From NCBI GenBank assembly GCA_021819435.1, contig JAKARB010000015.1:53710-117709 (forward strand): 64,000 nt of DNA. Direction: 5' to 3'. Positions within the stretch are counted from its first letter, which is position 1, and the number at the start of each line of letters is the position of its first letter. Positions 10,531 through 28,140 of this stretch are shown piece by piece. A program made the translations under genes and the position numbers. This DNA comes from Pseudomonadota bacterium. Its GTDB lineage: Bacteria > Pseudomonadota > Gammaproteobacteria > Burkholderiales > Burkholderiaceae_C. The notes under the pieces are model-generated. The model worked only from the letters and a program-made list of their open reading frames with translations. It ran no database searches and was not told the DNA's origin.

Positions 10531-10851
10531 ATGAGCGACGAGAACCAGGTCTACGTGGCGGCGAGTTTTCAGGCGCTCCATCGCGATGCGCGGGGACGCT
10601 GGACGCTGCCTGCGCGCGAGGTCGCGGCACGCCATGAGCTATGCGAAGACCTTGCCCAGCACCTGACAACGCATTGCCAGAGCGTGCACGTGGAAATCGG
10701 GGCCGAGACCGATGAGGTGTTGGCGCGCTGCCTCCATGGCCTGCAGACGCCCGAATCCGGGGTCAGCGAAGCGGAGGCGAACTGGATCGTCACGCGATTG
10801 GCCGAACTGCTGGGTTGGCCGCACCCAGGGCTGCCTGGCCAGGACAGCTGA
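10531..10851 (+). CDS. Conserved hypothetical protein (106 aa)
   Basis: This soluble protein is acidic and starts 2 bases after the ArnT-like gene, so it is the last member of the plus-strand group. Segments such as RHELCEDLAQHLTTHC and WIVTRLAELLGWPHPGLPG resemble a small Burkholderiales family sometimes labelled ATPase with chaperone activity, but I see no Walker motif and would not assign that function. A bidirectional terminator follows. Function unknown. Confidence 0.75.
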   Translation: MSDENQVYVAASFQALHRDARGRWTLPAREVAARHELCEDLAQHLTTHCQSVHVEIGAETDEVLARCLHGLQTPESGVSEAEANWIVTRLAELLGWPHPGLPGQDS

Positions 10852-10914
10852 CAGCGTTCGCTCAAGGACCGCCCCAGCGAAAAGCAAGCGAACAAGGCAA
10901 GCGCCTGAAATGAA

Positions 10915-10946
10915 ACAAGGGCCCCGATGCAACTCGGGGCCCTTGT
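10915..10946. terminator. Bidirectional terminator between the 106-aa gene and rpoC
   Basis: A 13-bp perfect stem (ACAAGGGCCCCGA with its complement, 6-base loop) lies between convergent genes and is followed by CTTT on the plus strand. A second tight inverted repeat, GGCTCATGG / CCATGAGCC, lies at 10953-10972. Together they separate the plus-strand cassette from rpoC. Confidence 0.75.
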
Positions 10947-11023
10947 CTTTGGGGCTCATGGAGCCATGAGCCGAAATCGGAAGGCGGAGGCTTGGCAGCC
11001 ACCCGCCGTTCAAGTCATCAACG

Positions 11024-15268
<4,245 letters not shown>

Positions 15269-15286
15269 GGGGCTCTCCTATTCCTA

Positions 15287-19411
<4,125 letters not shown>

Positions 19412-19617
19412 AAACTCTCCGTTTCGGGCACCAAAGGGTGACCCGCTTCGAATTCAGACCGCTTTCCGGCCAAGAAAGCAGTCCGTTGTTCGGCGACTGG
19501 CCGTTCGGACCTTGCGTCCGAGGCTTGGTGGTTGGCCACTACCAACCGCTGGCAGACAACCCGCGCGTTGCACGTGGGCTCGACCAAACCAGTTCTCCGC
19601 AGTCGGTTCAGAGAACA

Positions 19618-19638
19618 CTCGAAAAGCCCTCCAGTGTA
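19618..19638 (-). promoter_or_regulatory. Candidate internal promoter for rpoBC
   Basis: On the minus strand TACACT (19633-19638) is followed by GGA and GGGCTTTTCG, matching base for base in layout the -10 region of the rpsL and rplK promoters. No good -35 lies 17 bases upstream, so it is either weak or activator-dependent. The leader to rpoB would be about 210 bases. Confidence 0.4.
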
Positions 19639-19691
19639 CTCTGGAAAAACCTTTCGGCTGCTCTCGCCCGTTTTACCCCTGAGACGCCAAA

Positions 19692-19711
19692 GGCTGCCCC
19701 ACGGGGCAGCC
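19692..19711 (-). terminator. Attenuator-like hairpin between rplL and rpoB
   Basis: A perfect 9-bp stem, GGCTGCCCC / GGGGCAGCC with a 2-base loop, is followed by TTTGG on the minus strand. E. coli has a partial terminator in the same rplL-rpoB gap that reduces rpoBC relative to rplJL; this is the natural counterpart, and the short U-run fits partial termination. Confidence 0.6.
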
Positions 19712-19744
19712 CTGAACCGCTTGCAGCGGTGCGTCGAAATCGGA

Positions 19745-19849
19745 TGCCCGGCGTAGCGAGCGGTCCGAGGTCGGGTTCGAGAAGCGCAGCCGTACTACCT
19801 GTACGGCGAGCATCGCAGAACCCGAGATCGGGCCGCGCAGTAGCCGGGG
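19745..19849. repeat. About 105-base imperfect palindrome just after rplL
   Basis: The two halves pair almost throughout: CCCGG outer arms, then GAGGTCGGGTTC against GAACCCGAGATC, then GCCGTAC against GTACGGC around a short loop. The structure starts 7 bases past the rplL stop, where E. coli carries an RNase III site. It may be a processing site or a dispersed extragenic repeat. Confidence 0.6.
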
Positions 19850-19855
19850 GCCGAT

Positions 19856-20236
19856 TTACTTCAGTTCGGCCTTGGCGCCGGCTTCGACCAGCTTCTTGAC
19901 GGCAGCTTCGGCGTCGGCCTTGGCCACGCCTTCCTTGACGTTCTTCGGAGCGCCGTCGACCAGGTCCTTGGCTTCCTTCAGGCCCAGACCGGTGATTTCG
20001 CGCACGGCCTTGATGACGCCGACCTTGTTGGCGCCAGCGTCGGTCAGGACGACGTTGAATTCGGTCTTCTCTTCAGCAGCGGCAGCGCCACCGCCAGCAG
20101 CGCCACCAGCGGCGGGAGCGGCCATGGCGGCTGCGGACACGCCGAACTTCTCTTCGATGGCCTTGACCAGCTCGTTGAGTTCCATCACGGACATGCTGTC
20201 CAGGGCGGTCAGGAATGCGTCTTTATCGAATGCCAT
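19856..20236 (-). CDS. rplL: 50S ribosomal protein L7/L12
   Basis: This 126-residue stalk protein has the N-terminal dimerisation part [20 protein letters not shown], an Ala/Gly hinge ([19 protein letters not shown]) and the C-terminal factor-binding domain [20 protein letters not shown] ending KAELK. It recruits translation GTPases. It lies 50 bases after rplJ, as in nearly all bacteria. Confidence 0.97.
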   Translation of the reverse strand: MAFDKDAFLTALDSMSVMELNELVKAIEEKFGVSAAAMAAPAAGGAAGGGAAAAEEKTEFNVVLTDAGANKVGVIKAVREITGLGLKEAKDLVDGAPKNVKEGVAKADAEAAVKKLVEAGAKAELK

Positions 20237-20286
20237 TTTGGGTTCCTAAATCGGTTGGATGTTGAAATTCAGTACGAAGCGGTGCT

Positions 20287-20805
20287 TCAGGCGGCGGGGG
20301 CTTCGGCAGGGGCAGCAGCGCCACCCTTTTGCTCGGCCACGGCAGCCAGCACGCGGGCGAAGCCCGACACCGGCGAGTTCAGCAGGCCGCACAACTGGGC
20401 CAGCAGGACTTCCTTGCTCGGGATCGAGGCCAGCGACTTGACGCCATTGGCGTCCAGTGCCTTGCCTGCGTAAGCGCCTGCCTTGATGACCAGCTTGTCG
20501 TTGCCCTTGGCAAAGTCAGCGATCACCTTGGCTGCTGCCACGGCGTCTTCAGAGAAGCCGTAGATCAGCGGGCCGCTCATGCTCTCTGCAGCGACTTCAA
20601 ACGGGGTGCCGGCAACAGCGCGACGGGCCAGGGTGTTCTTCAGGACGTGAAGATACACACCTTGGGCACGGGCGTTTTTGCGCAGCTGATCCAGTTGAGC
20701 CACCGTGAGACCGCGGTACTCAGCCAGTGCAAGCGTCTGCGACTTGCCCGCCTGGGCAGCCACTTCAGCGATGACGGCTTCTTTCTCGTTGCGATTGAGA
20801 CTCAA
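20287..20805 (-). CDS. rplJ: 50S ribosomal protein L10 (TTG start)
   Basis: This 172-residue stalk base protein begins [14 protein letters not shown] and contains [15 protein letters not shown]. The initiation codon is TTG (20803-20805), preceded by GAGGAG at 7 bases; no in-frame ATG fits the family N-terminus. TTG is a weak start for a highly expressed ribosomal gene and may be part of its control. L10 binds L12 dimers and, in other bacteria, represses its own mRNA through the leader upstream. Confidence 0.96.
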   Translation of the reverse strand: MSLNRNEKEAVIAEVAAQAGKSQTLALAEYRGLTVAQLDQLRKNARAQGVYLHVLKNTLARRAVAGTPFEVAAESMSGPLIYGFSEDAVAAAKVIADFAKGNDKLVIKAGAYAGKALDANGVKSLASIPSKEVLLAQLCGLLNSPVSGFARVLAAVAEQKGGAAAPAEAPAA

Positions 20806-21163
20806 GGTCTACTCCTCAAAAACGTGCCCTTCGGCAACCACCCCATGGGGGACGGGCACCTCCAGACACACCGGATGCAGCGACCTTCTGCCTCAGGAAC
20901 CCAAAGAGCCAAGCGGCCCAAAGGGAAACCTCAACAGCGGGTGCGCCATCTGCGTAGGCCAACCGGGGTTGATTAAGCGCGCGGCGCCTGTACAAGCACG
21001 CCACACACGCCTACGGTCTTTGATAGCCTGCGCCCCCGCGTTGCCACGGGACCGCAGCCCACCAATTCTTTTCAGGCACCCTTGCCAGACTCGCAAGGGG
21101 CCCGGTCAGTCTGTCGCCGCGAAGCGGCTCAGGCCAACGGTGTTGCTTCGATCAAGCCGCGTT
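20806..21163 (-). promoter_or_regulatory. rplA-rplJ spacer, candidate L10 leader
   Basis: The 358 bases hold no gene. On the minus strand the motif CAAAGACCGTAGGCGTG lies about 215 bases before rplJ and resembles the AAAGACCGTAGG part of the E. coli L10-L12 binding leader (from memory). A stem-loop TTGCGAGTCTGGCAAG lies just upstream of it. I assign it as a likely autoregulatory leader rather than a proven one. Confidence 0.45.
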
Positions 21164-21859
21164 TTATTCGGCGTTGATGCTGCCGACGTCGACGCGAACG
21201 CCCACGCCCATGGTCGAGGACACGGCCACCTTCTTCAGGTAGACGCCCTTCGACGAAGCGGGCTTGAGCTTGTTCAGGGCTTCCAGCAGAGCCGCCAGGT
21301 TGCCCTTGAGCTTGGCGTCGTCGAACGAGCGACGGCCGATGGTGCCGTGGATGATGCCGGCCTTGTCAACGCGGAACTGAACCTGGCCAGCCTTGGCGTT
21401 CTTGACAGCGGTGGCGACGTCGGGGGTGACGGTGCCGACCTTGGGGTTGGGCATCAGGCCACGGGGACCCAGCACGGTACCCAGGGTACCGACGATGCGC
21501 ATCGTGTCCGGCGAGGCGATGACCACGTCGAAGTTGATGTTGCCAGCCTTGACTTGCTCGGCCAGGTCTTCCATGCCGACCACGTCGGCACCGGCGGCCT
21601 TGGCTTCTTCAGCCTTGGCGCCTTGGGCGAACACGGCGACGCGCTTGGTCTTGCCGGTGCCGTTGGGCATCACGACGGCGCCACGGACGACCTGGTCGGA
21701 CTTCTTGGCGTCGACGCCCAGCTGCACAGCCACGTCGATGGATTCATCGAACTTGGCGGTGGCGGCCGACTTGATGAGGTTCAGGGCTTCGTCCAGGGCG
21801 TACAGCTTGGTCGTGTCGACCTTGGCCATGGCTTGTTGACGCTTGGTTTGCTTGGCCAT
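21164..21859 (-). CDS. rplA: 50S ribosomal protein L1
   Basis: The 231-residue L1 starts [20 protein letters not shown] and contains [20 protein letters not shown], the conserved L1 signature region. L1 forms the mobile E-site stalk and in E. coli represses rplK-rplA. Its ATG shares a base with the rplK stop (TGATG); a GTG one codon upstream is a less likely start. Confidence 0.97.
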   Translation of the reverse strand: MAKQTKRQQAMAKVDTTKLYALDEALNLIKSAATAKFDESIDVAVQLGVDAKKSDQVVRGAVVMPNGTGKTKRVAVFAQGAKAEEAKAAGADVVGMEDLAEQVKAGNINFDVVIASPDTMRIVGTLGTVLGPRGLMPNPKVGTVTPDVATAVKNAKAGQVQFRVDKAGIIHGTIGRRSFDDAKLKGNLAALLEALNKLKPASSKGVYLKKVAVSSTMGVGVRVDVGSINAE

Positions 21860-22290
21860 CACACGCCCTCCACGATGATGCCCATCGAGCGGGCGGAACC
21901 GGCGATGGTGCGCACGGCGGCGTCCAGGTCGGCAGCAGTGAGGTCCTTCTGCTTGGTCTTGGCGATTTCTTCGAGCTGGGCGCGGGTCAGCTTGCCGACC
22001 TTGTCAGCCTGAGGACGGGGCGATCCCTTCTCGATCTTGGCGGCCTTCTTCAGCAGCACGGTGGCCGGAGGCGTCTTGATGACGAAGGTGAAGGACTTGT
22101 CTGCGTAGGCGGTGATCACCACGGGCAGCTTCAGACCAGGCTCGACGCCTTGGGTCTGGGCGTTGAACGCCTTGCAGAACTCCATGATGTTCAGACCACG
22201 CTGACCCAGCGCGGGACCAACCGGGGGCGACGGGTTCGCCTTGCCGGCCGGGATTTGCAGCTTGATGAAGCCGACAATCTTCTTGGCCAT
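21859..22290 (-). CDS. rplK: 50S ribosomal protein L11
   Basis: This 143-residue protein starts [20 protein letters not shown] and has the [20 protein letters not shown] block and the C-terminal [14 protein letters not shown]11 sits at the GTPase-associated centre and is needed for RelA activation. It heads rplK-A-J-L from a strong promoter. In most bacteria nusG lies directly upstream; here a plus-strand three-gene phosphorelay separates them. Confidence 0.98.
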   Translation of the reverse strand: MAKKIVGFIKLQIPAGKANPSPPVGPALGQRGLNIMEFCKAFNAQTQGVEPGLKLPVVITAYADKSFTFVIKTPPATVLLKKAAKIEKGSPRPQADKVGKLTRAQLEEIAKTKQKDLTAADLDAAVRTIAGSARSMGIIVEGV

Positions 22291-22501
22291 GTTTTCTCCT
22301 TGAACCAGGCTGACGGCCTGTCAGCGCTGATCGAGTGCCAGCGCCCGGTTCGATGCCCATGCGAGCCAAGCCTGCTGCTTGAAGCCCACATGAGCCCCCA
22401 TCCGGGCTCCTCATGCCGCACCGTTGACGTCAATGGTCACGGGCGACTGCGACGCCCCCTGGAACCCCAAAAGGGCCAACCAGAAAAGGCAAAAGCCCGC
22501 G

Positions 22502-22530
22502 ATTATAGACCGCACAAGCGAAGTTTGCAA
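22502..22530 (-). promoter_or_regulatory. Strong promoter of rplK-rplA-rplJ-rplL
   Basis: TTGCAA (22525-22530), 17 bases and a perfect TATAAT (22502-22507) are followed on the minus strand by CGC and GGGCTTTTGCC. It lies in the divergent gap with the histidine kinase gene and gives a leader of about 200 bases. Confidence 0.85.
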
Positions 22531-22671
22531 GCCGGGCCCTCACCCAGCCAAAACCCTGCCGGAGTGAAGCCCATTGAGGCGGGCTTTGCGAGGCTTCGGC
22601 GCCGTAATAACCTGCCCGGTCAAACCAAACACAGATCAAAACCACTACAAAGTTCCGAGAGGAGATGGCGC

Positions 22672-24153
22672 ATGGACTCCTATCTGCCAGCGTCGTCGCC
22701 CGATGACCTCGCCGCCGTCCTGGCGCAGGCATTCGATGCCGCGCCCAATGGTTTTGTCCTGATTTCAATGGACGGCACCGTGGCTTCGGTCAACCAAGAA
22801 CTCTGTCGGATGTTCGGGCGCGGCGCGGACAGCATCGTCGGCAAGTCCGTGGACCTGCTGCTGCCGCAAGCGTTCCGAGCACAGCATGCCGAACACCGAC
22901 GCCAGTTCATGGCCGCGCCCAGCCGCCGACGCATGGGCGAGGGCCGCGTGCTCAATGGCCAGCACGCCCTCGGGCATGTTTTCCCGGTGGAGATCGGCCT
23001 GACGCCGCTGGTCACCCAGGGCGGCGGACAGATGGTGCTGGCGTCCGTCGTGGACATGAGCGACCGACACGACCTGGCCCTCGCTTTCCAAGGGCTTTTT
23101 GACGCCTCACCCTATGGGCTGATGCTGGTTGACGACACAGGTTTGATTGTCCAGAGCAACGCAGCGCTCGGCGCAGCGTTGGGTCACGCACCGGCCGACT
23201 TGCGTGGGCAGCCTCTGCAACGGCTGCTGCCCGAGCGGTATCGGGCGCAGCATGCGGGCCTGATGCAGGGCTACGCGCGCACAGGTGGGGCGCGCATGAT
23301 GGGGCAGGGGCGAGATCTGACCGCCTTGCATGCCGATGGCACGGAGGTGGCGGTGGAGATCGGCCTCAACCGGGTGCGATGGCAGGGCCGCGCCATGACG
23401 CTGGCGGTGGTCACAGACATCAGCGCTCGCAAGCGACTGGAGGCCGACCTCAAACAGGCCAACACGGACTTGCAGGAGTTCTCGTATGTGGCCTCGCACG
23501 ACCTGCGCTCACCGCTGCGCAGCATCGCCGACCTCATCGACTGGATCAACCAGGACTTGGATGATGGCAAGCTCGATGACGTGCGCCGCAACCTGGGCCG
23601 CATCTCGCCGCGCTTGCAGCGCATGGAGTCCCTCATCGACGACTTGCTGCGCTATGCACGCGCCGGCAAGACGGACACGGAGTACAGGACGGTGTCGCTG
23701 CCTGGAATCCTGAGCGAGATCCTCGAATTGCAACCCCTGCCGGAAGGATTCTCGCTGGATGCCTCAGCCCTCGATGCGCGTCCGTTTCAGGCCGTGCGCA
23801 CCCCCCTGACGACCGTGCTGCGAAATCTGGTGAGCAACGCCATCAAGCACCATGATCGCGGCGCGGGCACCATTCGCATTGCAGCACAGCCCGATGCCAG
23901 CCACATGCTGATCACGGTGACCGACGATGGTCCGGGTGTGCCAGCCCAGGCGGCGCGGCGCATTTTTCAACTCTTCCAGACGCTGTCGTCCAGCCGACGC
24001 TCGGAAACATCCGGCATTGGTCTGGCGCTGTGCAAGCGCATGACCGAAACCCACGGCGGCCGAATCGATGTGGTCTCGCCGGTGGCCGAGGGCCGAGGCG
24101 CGCAGTTTCGCGTCTGGTGGCCCATGTACCCCAGGAGAACCAACGATGAGTGA
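22672..24153 (+). CDS. PAS-PAS sensor histidine kinase
   Basis: This soluble 493-residue kinase has no membrane segment. Two related PAS domains (about residues 15-130 and 135-255) carry near-repeat motifs, LLPQAFRAQHAEHRRQF and LLPERYRAQHAGLMQGY, each followed by a GR...GTEVAVEIGL-like strand, so one arose by duplication. HisKA contains EFSYVASHDLRSPLRS with His276. The ATPase domain has NLVSNAIKHH, DDGPGVP and SGIGLALCKRM. GAGAGGAG before the ATG at 22672 supports this start. It overlaps the response regulator gene by 8 bases. The signal is unknown; PAS domains suggest a cytoplasmic redox, light or ligand cue. Confidence 0.9.
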   Translation: MDSYLPASSPDDLAAVLAQAFDAAPNGFVLISMDGTVASVNQELCRMFGRGADSIVGKSVDLLLPQAFRAQHAEHRRQFMAAPSRRRMGEGRVLNGQHALGHVFPVEIGLTPLVTQGGGQMVLASVVDMSDRHDLALAFQGLFDASPYGLMLVDDTGLIVQSNAALGAALGHAPADLRGQPLQRLLPERYRAQHAGLMQGYARTGGARMMGQGRDLTALHADGTEVAVEIGLNRVRWQGRAMTLAVVTDISARKRLEADLKQANTDLQEFSYVASHDLRSPLRSIADLIDWINQDLDDGKLDDVRRNLGRISPRLQRMESLIDDLLRYARAGKTDTEYRTVSLPGILSEILELQPLPEGFSLDASALDARPFQAVRTPLTTVLRNLVSNAIKHHDRGAGTIRIAAQPDASHMLITVTDDGPGVPAQAARRIFQLFQTLSSSRRSETSGIGLALCKRMTETHGGRIDVVSPVAEGRGAQFRVWWPMYPRRTNDE

Positions 24154-24574
24154 GTCCCCCCCCCTGAACATCCTGCTCGTTGAGGATGACGATGTCGCAG
24201 CGGAAGCCGTCATGCGCAGCGTGAAGCGCGCCGGCATCCCCTGCCCCGTCACCTGGGTCGAGGATGGTCAGGCCGCGCTGGACGTGCTGCGCGAACGGGA
24301 CGGCCTGCCCAAAGCCCCGCGCCCGCGGCTGATCCTCCTCGACTTGAACATGCCCCGCATGAATGGCTTCGAGTTCCTGGAGGCGGTGCGCGCCGACCCG
24401 GTGCTCAGGGAGGAAATCATTTTCGTGCTCACGACCTCGAGTGCCGACTCCGACCGCAGCCGCGCTTACGACGAGAACGTCGCGGGCTACATGGTGAAGT
24501 CGGCGGTTGGCCCGCAATTTGCCAAGCTGACCCAGCTGCTGGACGGCTACCGACGCGCCGTCCAACTACCCTGA
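24146..24574 (+). CDS. Single-domain response regulator (Rcp1-like)
   Basis: This 142-residue stand-alone receiver has the acidic pocket VEDDDVAAE, the phospho-acceptor Asp66 in LILLDLNMPRMNG, a Thr in LTTSSAD and Lys in YMVKSAV. There is no output domain, so it must pass phosphate or act by protein contact, as Rcp1/CheY-type receivers do. An AGGAG site lies before the ATG at 24146 and the gene overlaps the kinase gene by 8 bases. Together with the next gene it forms a likely relay. Confidence 0.9.
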   Translation: MSESPPLNILLVEDDDVAAEAVMRSVKRAGIPCPVTWVEDGQAALDVLRERDGLPKAPRPRLILLDLNMPRMNGFEFLEAVRADPVLREEIIFVLTTSSADSDRSRAYDENVAGYMVKSAVGPQFAKLTQLLDGYRRAVQLP

Positions 24575-24585
24575 CCCGCCCCCAC

Positions 24586-26988
24586 ATGCCGAGCAACGCT
24601 GCCCCCCGCGAATTGCAGATCCTCATCATCGACGACGACGATGTCGACCGCGAGCGGGTGCGGCGCTGCCTGCATGGCAGCTCGCTGAGCGCTCGGATGA
24701 TGGAGGCCGAGTCGGGCAACGAGGCGATGCGCATCCTCAAAAGCCAGGCTGTCGATTGCGTGCTGCTGGACAACTGCCTGGGCGACACCACGGGGTCGGC
24801 CTTGCTGCGCTCCATCCGTGAGTTCACCTCCTACGAGGGTCCAATCATCATGGTGACAGGGGCAGGCAGCGAATCCCTGGTGGTCGAAGCCATGCAGGAA
24901 GGCGCCTCGGACTACGTCCCCAAGGTGCAGCTCGATGCCGAGCGCCTGACCCAGGCCATCCTGCGCAGCCTCCAGTTGCAGGAAAACCGTGCAGCCAAGG
25001 AAGCAGAAGCTCGCGAACTCACCGATCGGCTTGCCGAGCAGGAACGCACACTGCGCCAGCTCGACCGCACGCTGCAAGACATCCTCGACCACACGCCCAA
25101 CGCCATCGCCTATTGGGACCGGGACGGCCGCATCCGTTTCGGCAATGTGGCCCACTTGACGTGGTTCGGCATCGCCCCGCAGCACCTCGCTGACATGACC
25201 GCGCTGGAGCTGCTGGGGCCTCTGCTTTACGCCATCCACGCACCGCACATCCAGCAAGCACTGCAAGGCATGCCTCAGCAGTTCGAGCACACCATCCCCG
25301 CACAGGACGGCCGCCCCGAGCGAATTGCCCGCGTGGAGTACCGCCCCGACAAGGACGAGAAGGGGCGCACGCAGGGCTTCTACGTGAACTGGTCTGACCT
25401 GACCGAGTTGGCGCAAGCGCGCGACGCAGCACAGGAAAGCGCTCGCCTCAAGAGCGCATTCCTGGCCAACATGAGCCACGAAATCCGCACGCCCATGAAC
25501 GCCATCCTGGGACTGCTGCGCCTGACGCTCGACAAACCCTTGTCCAACGAGGTGCAAGGTGACATCGGTCGTGCGCACGAGGCCGCACTGGCGCTCATGG
25601 GCATCCTCGATGACATCCTCGATCACTCCAAGCTCGAAGCAGGCCAGTTGCGCGTCGACCCCCATGCGCTGGTGATCGACGAGCTCATCCGCCGCTCGGT
25701 CGACCTGTTTTCTGGCCGCACCACGCAGAAGGGCTTGCGTTTCCATGTCGACATCGATGCCGACGTCCCGACTGCCGTGATCGCCGACGGCTTGCGCATG
25801 TCGCAGGTGCTCAACAACCTGCTGGGCAACGCCGTGAAGTTCACCGAGCAAGGTGGTGTGACGCTGTCGGTGCGCCGCAGCCAGGCGCCAGATCGCTTGC
25901 GCTTCGAGGTGGGTGACACTGGCCCAGGCATCGCACCCGAACGGCGTGCCGCGCTGTTTTCCGCCTTCACGCAGGAAGACGCCTCGATCACCAGGCGATA
26001 CGGCGGCAGCGGGCTGGGCCTGTCGATCTGCCGCAACCTCGTGACGCTCATGGGCGGCGAGATCGGGCTGAACAGCCAGCTCGGGCAGGGCAGCGTATTC
26101 TGGTTCGAAGTCCCGTTGCCCGCATGCGAACCTCCCGGGCCGCCTGCCCAGCCCCTGGACGAACCAAGCGTGTTCTTCTGGAGCACGGAGGCGCAGCCCC
26201 CGGGCCTGTGGCGCAGGCTCCCCGCGCTTGCCATCGAAACATGGCAGCTGGGCCGACAACCCGCCGACGTCGAAGCAGCGCTGGCCTCAGCTCAACCCGC
26301 CATCGAATCCCTGTTGATCGACTGGCAAGGAGAGCCCGAAGAGCTCGCGGGCCACCTTCAGCGCCTGCGCGGCACCACGCTCGCCGCCGGGCGGCCATGG
26401 CCGACGCTGCTGTTGCTCAGTGAAGGACACCAACGCACTCGCTTGCTCGCTGCAGTCGAAGACATCGGCGAGTTGCGGATGCTGAGCCACCCGGTGATGG
26501 GCAGCGTGCTGCTCAACGCGCTGCAACAGATCCACGACGCACGCCGCCCCCGCACAGCGCTTCCCCACCCCCCATCACCCTGGGTGAGCGGGCAGCGGCT
26601 GAAAGGGCGACGCGTGCTGCTGGTCGAGGACAACGCCCTCAACCAGATGGTCGCGCAGGCCTTTCTGCAGCAGATCGAGGTGGACGTGACCACGGTGGGA
26701 GATGGCGCGCAAGCCGTGGACATGGTGATTCACTCCCGCCCGACAGACTTCGACGCCATCCTGATGGACATGCATATGCCGGTGATGGACGGCCTTGAAG
26801 CCACGCGCCGGATCCGGCAACTGCCGGGGTGGCAGGCCATGCCAATCATCGCCATGACCGCAGCCGTGTTGCAGGACGATCAGACGCGCTGCGAGGAGGC
26901 GGGCATGCGCGACATCATTGCCAAGCCCATCATCGCGGAGCACCTTGTCGAGACGCTGCTGAAGTGGATACCAGAGCGGGCGGAGTGA
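24586..26988 (+). CDS. Hybrid histidine kinase, REC-PAS-HisKA-HATPase-REC
   Basis: This 800-residue protein has an N-terminal receiver ([10 protein letters not shown], Asp62 in [10 protein letters not shown]), a coiled-coil linker (about residues 125-165), a PAS domain (about 165-280) and HisKA with His298 in [16 protein letters not shown]. The ATPase has [20 protein letters not shown] and [10 protein letters not shown] degenerate receiver-like stretch (about 525-650) follows, then a C-terminal receiver with Asp728 in [12 protein letters not shown]. The gene starts 11 bases after the receiver gene. No membrane segment is seen. Its output is unclear, since none of the three proteins has a DNA-binding or enzymatic output domain; the target must lie elsewhere. 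Confidence 0.9.
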   Translation: MPSNAAPRELQILIIDDDDVDRERVRRCLHGSSLSARMMEAESGNEAMRILKSQAVDCVLLDNCLGDTTGSALLRSIREFTSYEGPIIMVTGAGSESLVVEAMQEGASDYVPKVQLDAERLTQAILRSLQLQENRAAKEAEARELTDRLAEQERTLRQLDRTLQDILDHTPNAIAYWDRDGRIRFGNVAHLTWFGIAPQHLADMTALELLGPLLYAIHAPHIQQALQGMPQQFEHTIPAQDGRPERIARVEYRPDKDEKGRTQGFYVNWSDLTELAQARDAAQESARLKSAFLANMSHEIRTPMNAILGLLRLTLDKPLSNEVQGDIGRAHEAALALMGILDDILDHSKLEAGQLRVDPHALVIDELIRRSVDLFSGRTTQKGLRFHVDIDADVPTAVIADGLRMSQVLNNLLGNAVKFTEQGGVTLSVRRSQAPDRLRFEVGDTGPGIAPERRAALFSAFTQEDASITRRYGGSGLGLSICRNLVTLMGGEIGLNSQLGQGSVFWFEVPLPACEPPGPPAQPLDEPSVFFWSTEAQPPGLWRRLPALAIETWQLGRQPADVEAALASAQPAIESLLIDWQGEPEELAGHLQRLRGTTLAAGRPWPTLLLLSEGHQRTRLLAAVEDIGELRMLSHPVMGSVLLNALQQIHDARRPRTALPHPPSPWVSGQRLKGRRVLLVEDNALNQMVAQAFLQQIEVDVTTVGDGAQAVDMVIHSRPTDFDAILMDMHMPVMDGLEATRRIRQLPGWQAMPIIAMTAAVLQDDQTRCEEAGMRDIIAKPIIAEHLVETLLKWIPERAE

Positions 26989-27018
26989 GGAGGACACCTC
27001 CGAATGGCGCAGAAAAAC

Positions 27019-27043
27019 AAAGGGCTCCTTCCGGAGCCCTTTT
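27019..27043. terminator. Bidirectional terminator between hybrid kinase and nusG
   Basis: An 8-bp stem (AAGGGCTCC paired with GGAGCCCTT, loop TTCC) is followed by TTTTG on the plus strand and preceded by an A-rich stretch, so it can serve both convergent genes. Confidence 0.8.
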
Positions 27044-27093
27044 GCGTGGTGCCTGTGGCGATCTTTTGCCTGCGGGCAATGCGCCCTCTGCGA

Positions 27094-27124
27094 AAGATCT
27101 GCCGGCCGAAGGCTGTCAGATCTT
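27094..27124 (-). promoter_or_regulatory. Hairpin enclosing the nusG stop codon
   Basis: An 8-bp perfect inverted repeat, AAGATCTG ... CAGATCTT with a 15-base loop, contains the last codons and stop of nusG. It has no U-run directly after it; it may protect the 3' end or mark RNase processing. Confidence 0.4.
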
Positions 27125-27679
27125 CTCGACCTGACCGAAGTCCAGCTCCACCGGCGTGGCGCGGCCGAAGATGGTGACCGACACGCGCAGCTTGGACTTC
27201 TCGTAGTTGACATCCTCGATGGAGCCATTGAAGTCGGTGAAGGGGCCTTCCTTGACGCGCACGACTTCGCCGTTTTCCCACTCGACCTTGGGGCGCGGCT
27301 TCTCGATGCCTTCCTTCATCTGGTTGACGATCTTCATCACTTCGTCTTCCGAGATGGGGGCCGGGCGGTTCTTGGCGCCGCCGACAAAGCCGGTGACCTT
27401 GGAGGTGTTCTTGACCAGGTGCCAGGTGTCGTCGCTCATGACCATTTCGACCAGCACGTAGCCAGGGAAGAAGCGGCGCTCGGTCACGGACTTCTTGCCG
27501 TTCTTGACCTCGACGACTTCTTCGGTGGGCACCAGGATGCGGCCGAACTGGTCTTGCATGCCGGCACGGTCGATGCGCTCGCGCAGGTTGCGTTCGACGG
27601 CCTTTTCCATGCCGGAGTAAGCGTGCACCACGTACCAGCGCAGGGGGGCGGCGTTCGGAGCGGCTTGAACGTCAGTCAT
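27116..27679 (-). CDS. nusG: Transcription antitermination factor NusG
   Basis: The 187-residue NusG has the NGN domain ([40 protein letters not shown]) and a KOW domain ([19 protein letters not shown]). NusG binds beta' to increase processivity and joins Rho and S10. It lies 45 bases after secE as is usual, but rplK does not follow: the next gene is the convergent hybrid kinase. Confidence 0.98.
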   Translation of the reverse strand: MTDVQAAPNAAPLRWYVVHAYSGMEKAVERNLRERIDRAGMQDQFGRILVPTEEVVEVKNGKKSVTERRFFPGYVLVEMVMSDDTWHLVKNTSKVTGFVGGAKNRPAPISEDEVMKIVNQMKEGIEKPRPKVEWENGEVVRVKEGPFTDFNGSIEDVNYEKSKLRVSVTIFGRATPVELDFGQVEKI

Positions 27680-27724
27680 GTGTCGGAACCTCGGTTGTTG
27701 TTCGTGCGTGATCGGCGATCAGGA

Positions 27725-28108
27725 TCAGCGCTTCCAGCCCAGGATCAGGTCGTACAGCACCCACTCCAGGCCCTTGTCGGTCAGCCACAGGAACAGGGCC
27801 ATCACCACGACGAAGGCAAACACGTAGAGGGTCATCTGCGTGGCTTCCGGACGGGTGGGCCACACGACCTTGCGCATTTCCTTGATGGAGTCCTGGCTGA
27901 AGGCGATGAGTTCCTTGCCCTGGGCGGACGTGAGGAACACGCCCACGGCGGCGGCGATCAGAACCAGCAAGGCGATGACGCGCAGCCACAGGCTTTGCTG
28001 GCCCAGGAGGTAGAAAGCCGCCACGCCACCCACCACGAGCAGGCCGGCAGCGGCCAGCCTGGCCTTGTCAGCGCTGGTGGAAACGGTATCGATGTCCGAG
28101 GTGGCCAT
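27725..28108 (-). CDS. secE: Preprotein translocase subunit SecE
   Basis: The 127-residue product has two close hydrophobic helices (about residues 18-36 and 40-60), a conserved amphipathic segment KEMRKVVWPTRPEATQMT and a third helix (about 88-112), the layout of three-helix SecE of E. coli with the same length. It stabilises SecY. The start MATSDID is chosen over an upstream reading to 28141, which would run into a terminator-like hairpin; no clear ribosome site is visible. Confidence 0.95.
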   Translation of the reverse strand: MATSDIDTVSTSADKARLAAAGLLVVGGVAAFYLLGQQSLWLRVIALLVLIAAAVGVFLTSAQGKELIAFSQDSIKEMRKVVWPTRPEATQMTLYVFAFVVVMALFLWLTDKGLEWVLYDLILGWKR

Positions 28109-28140
28109 GACGATCAGAACAATGGGTGTTGAGTGAGGCA

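Noticed and set aside
22150..22671. Extended start of the PAS-PAS kinase across the rplK promoter
   Set aside because: The extension is antisense to rplK and its promoter; GAGAGGAG before ATG 22672 marks the real start.
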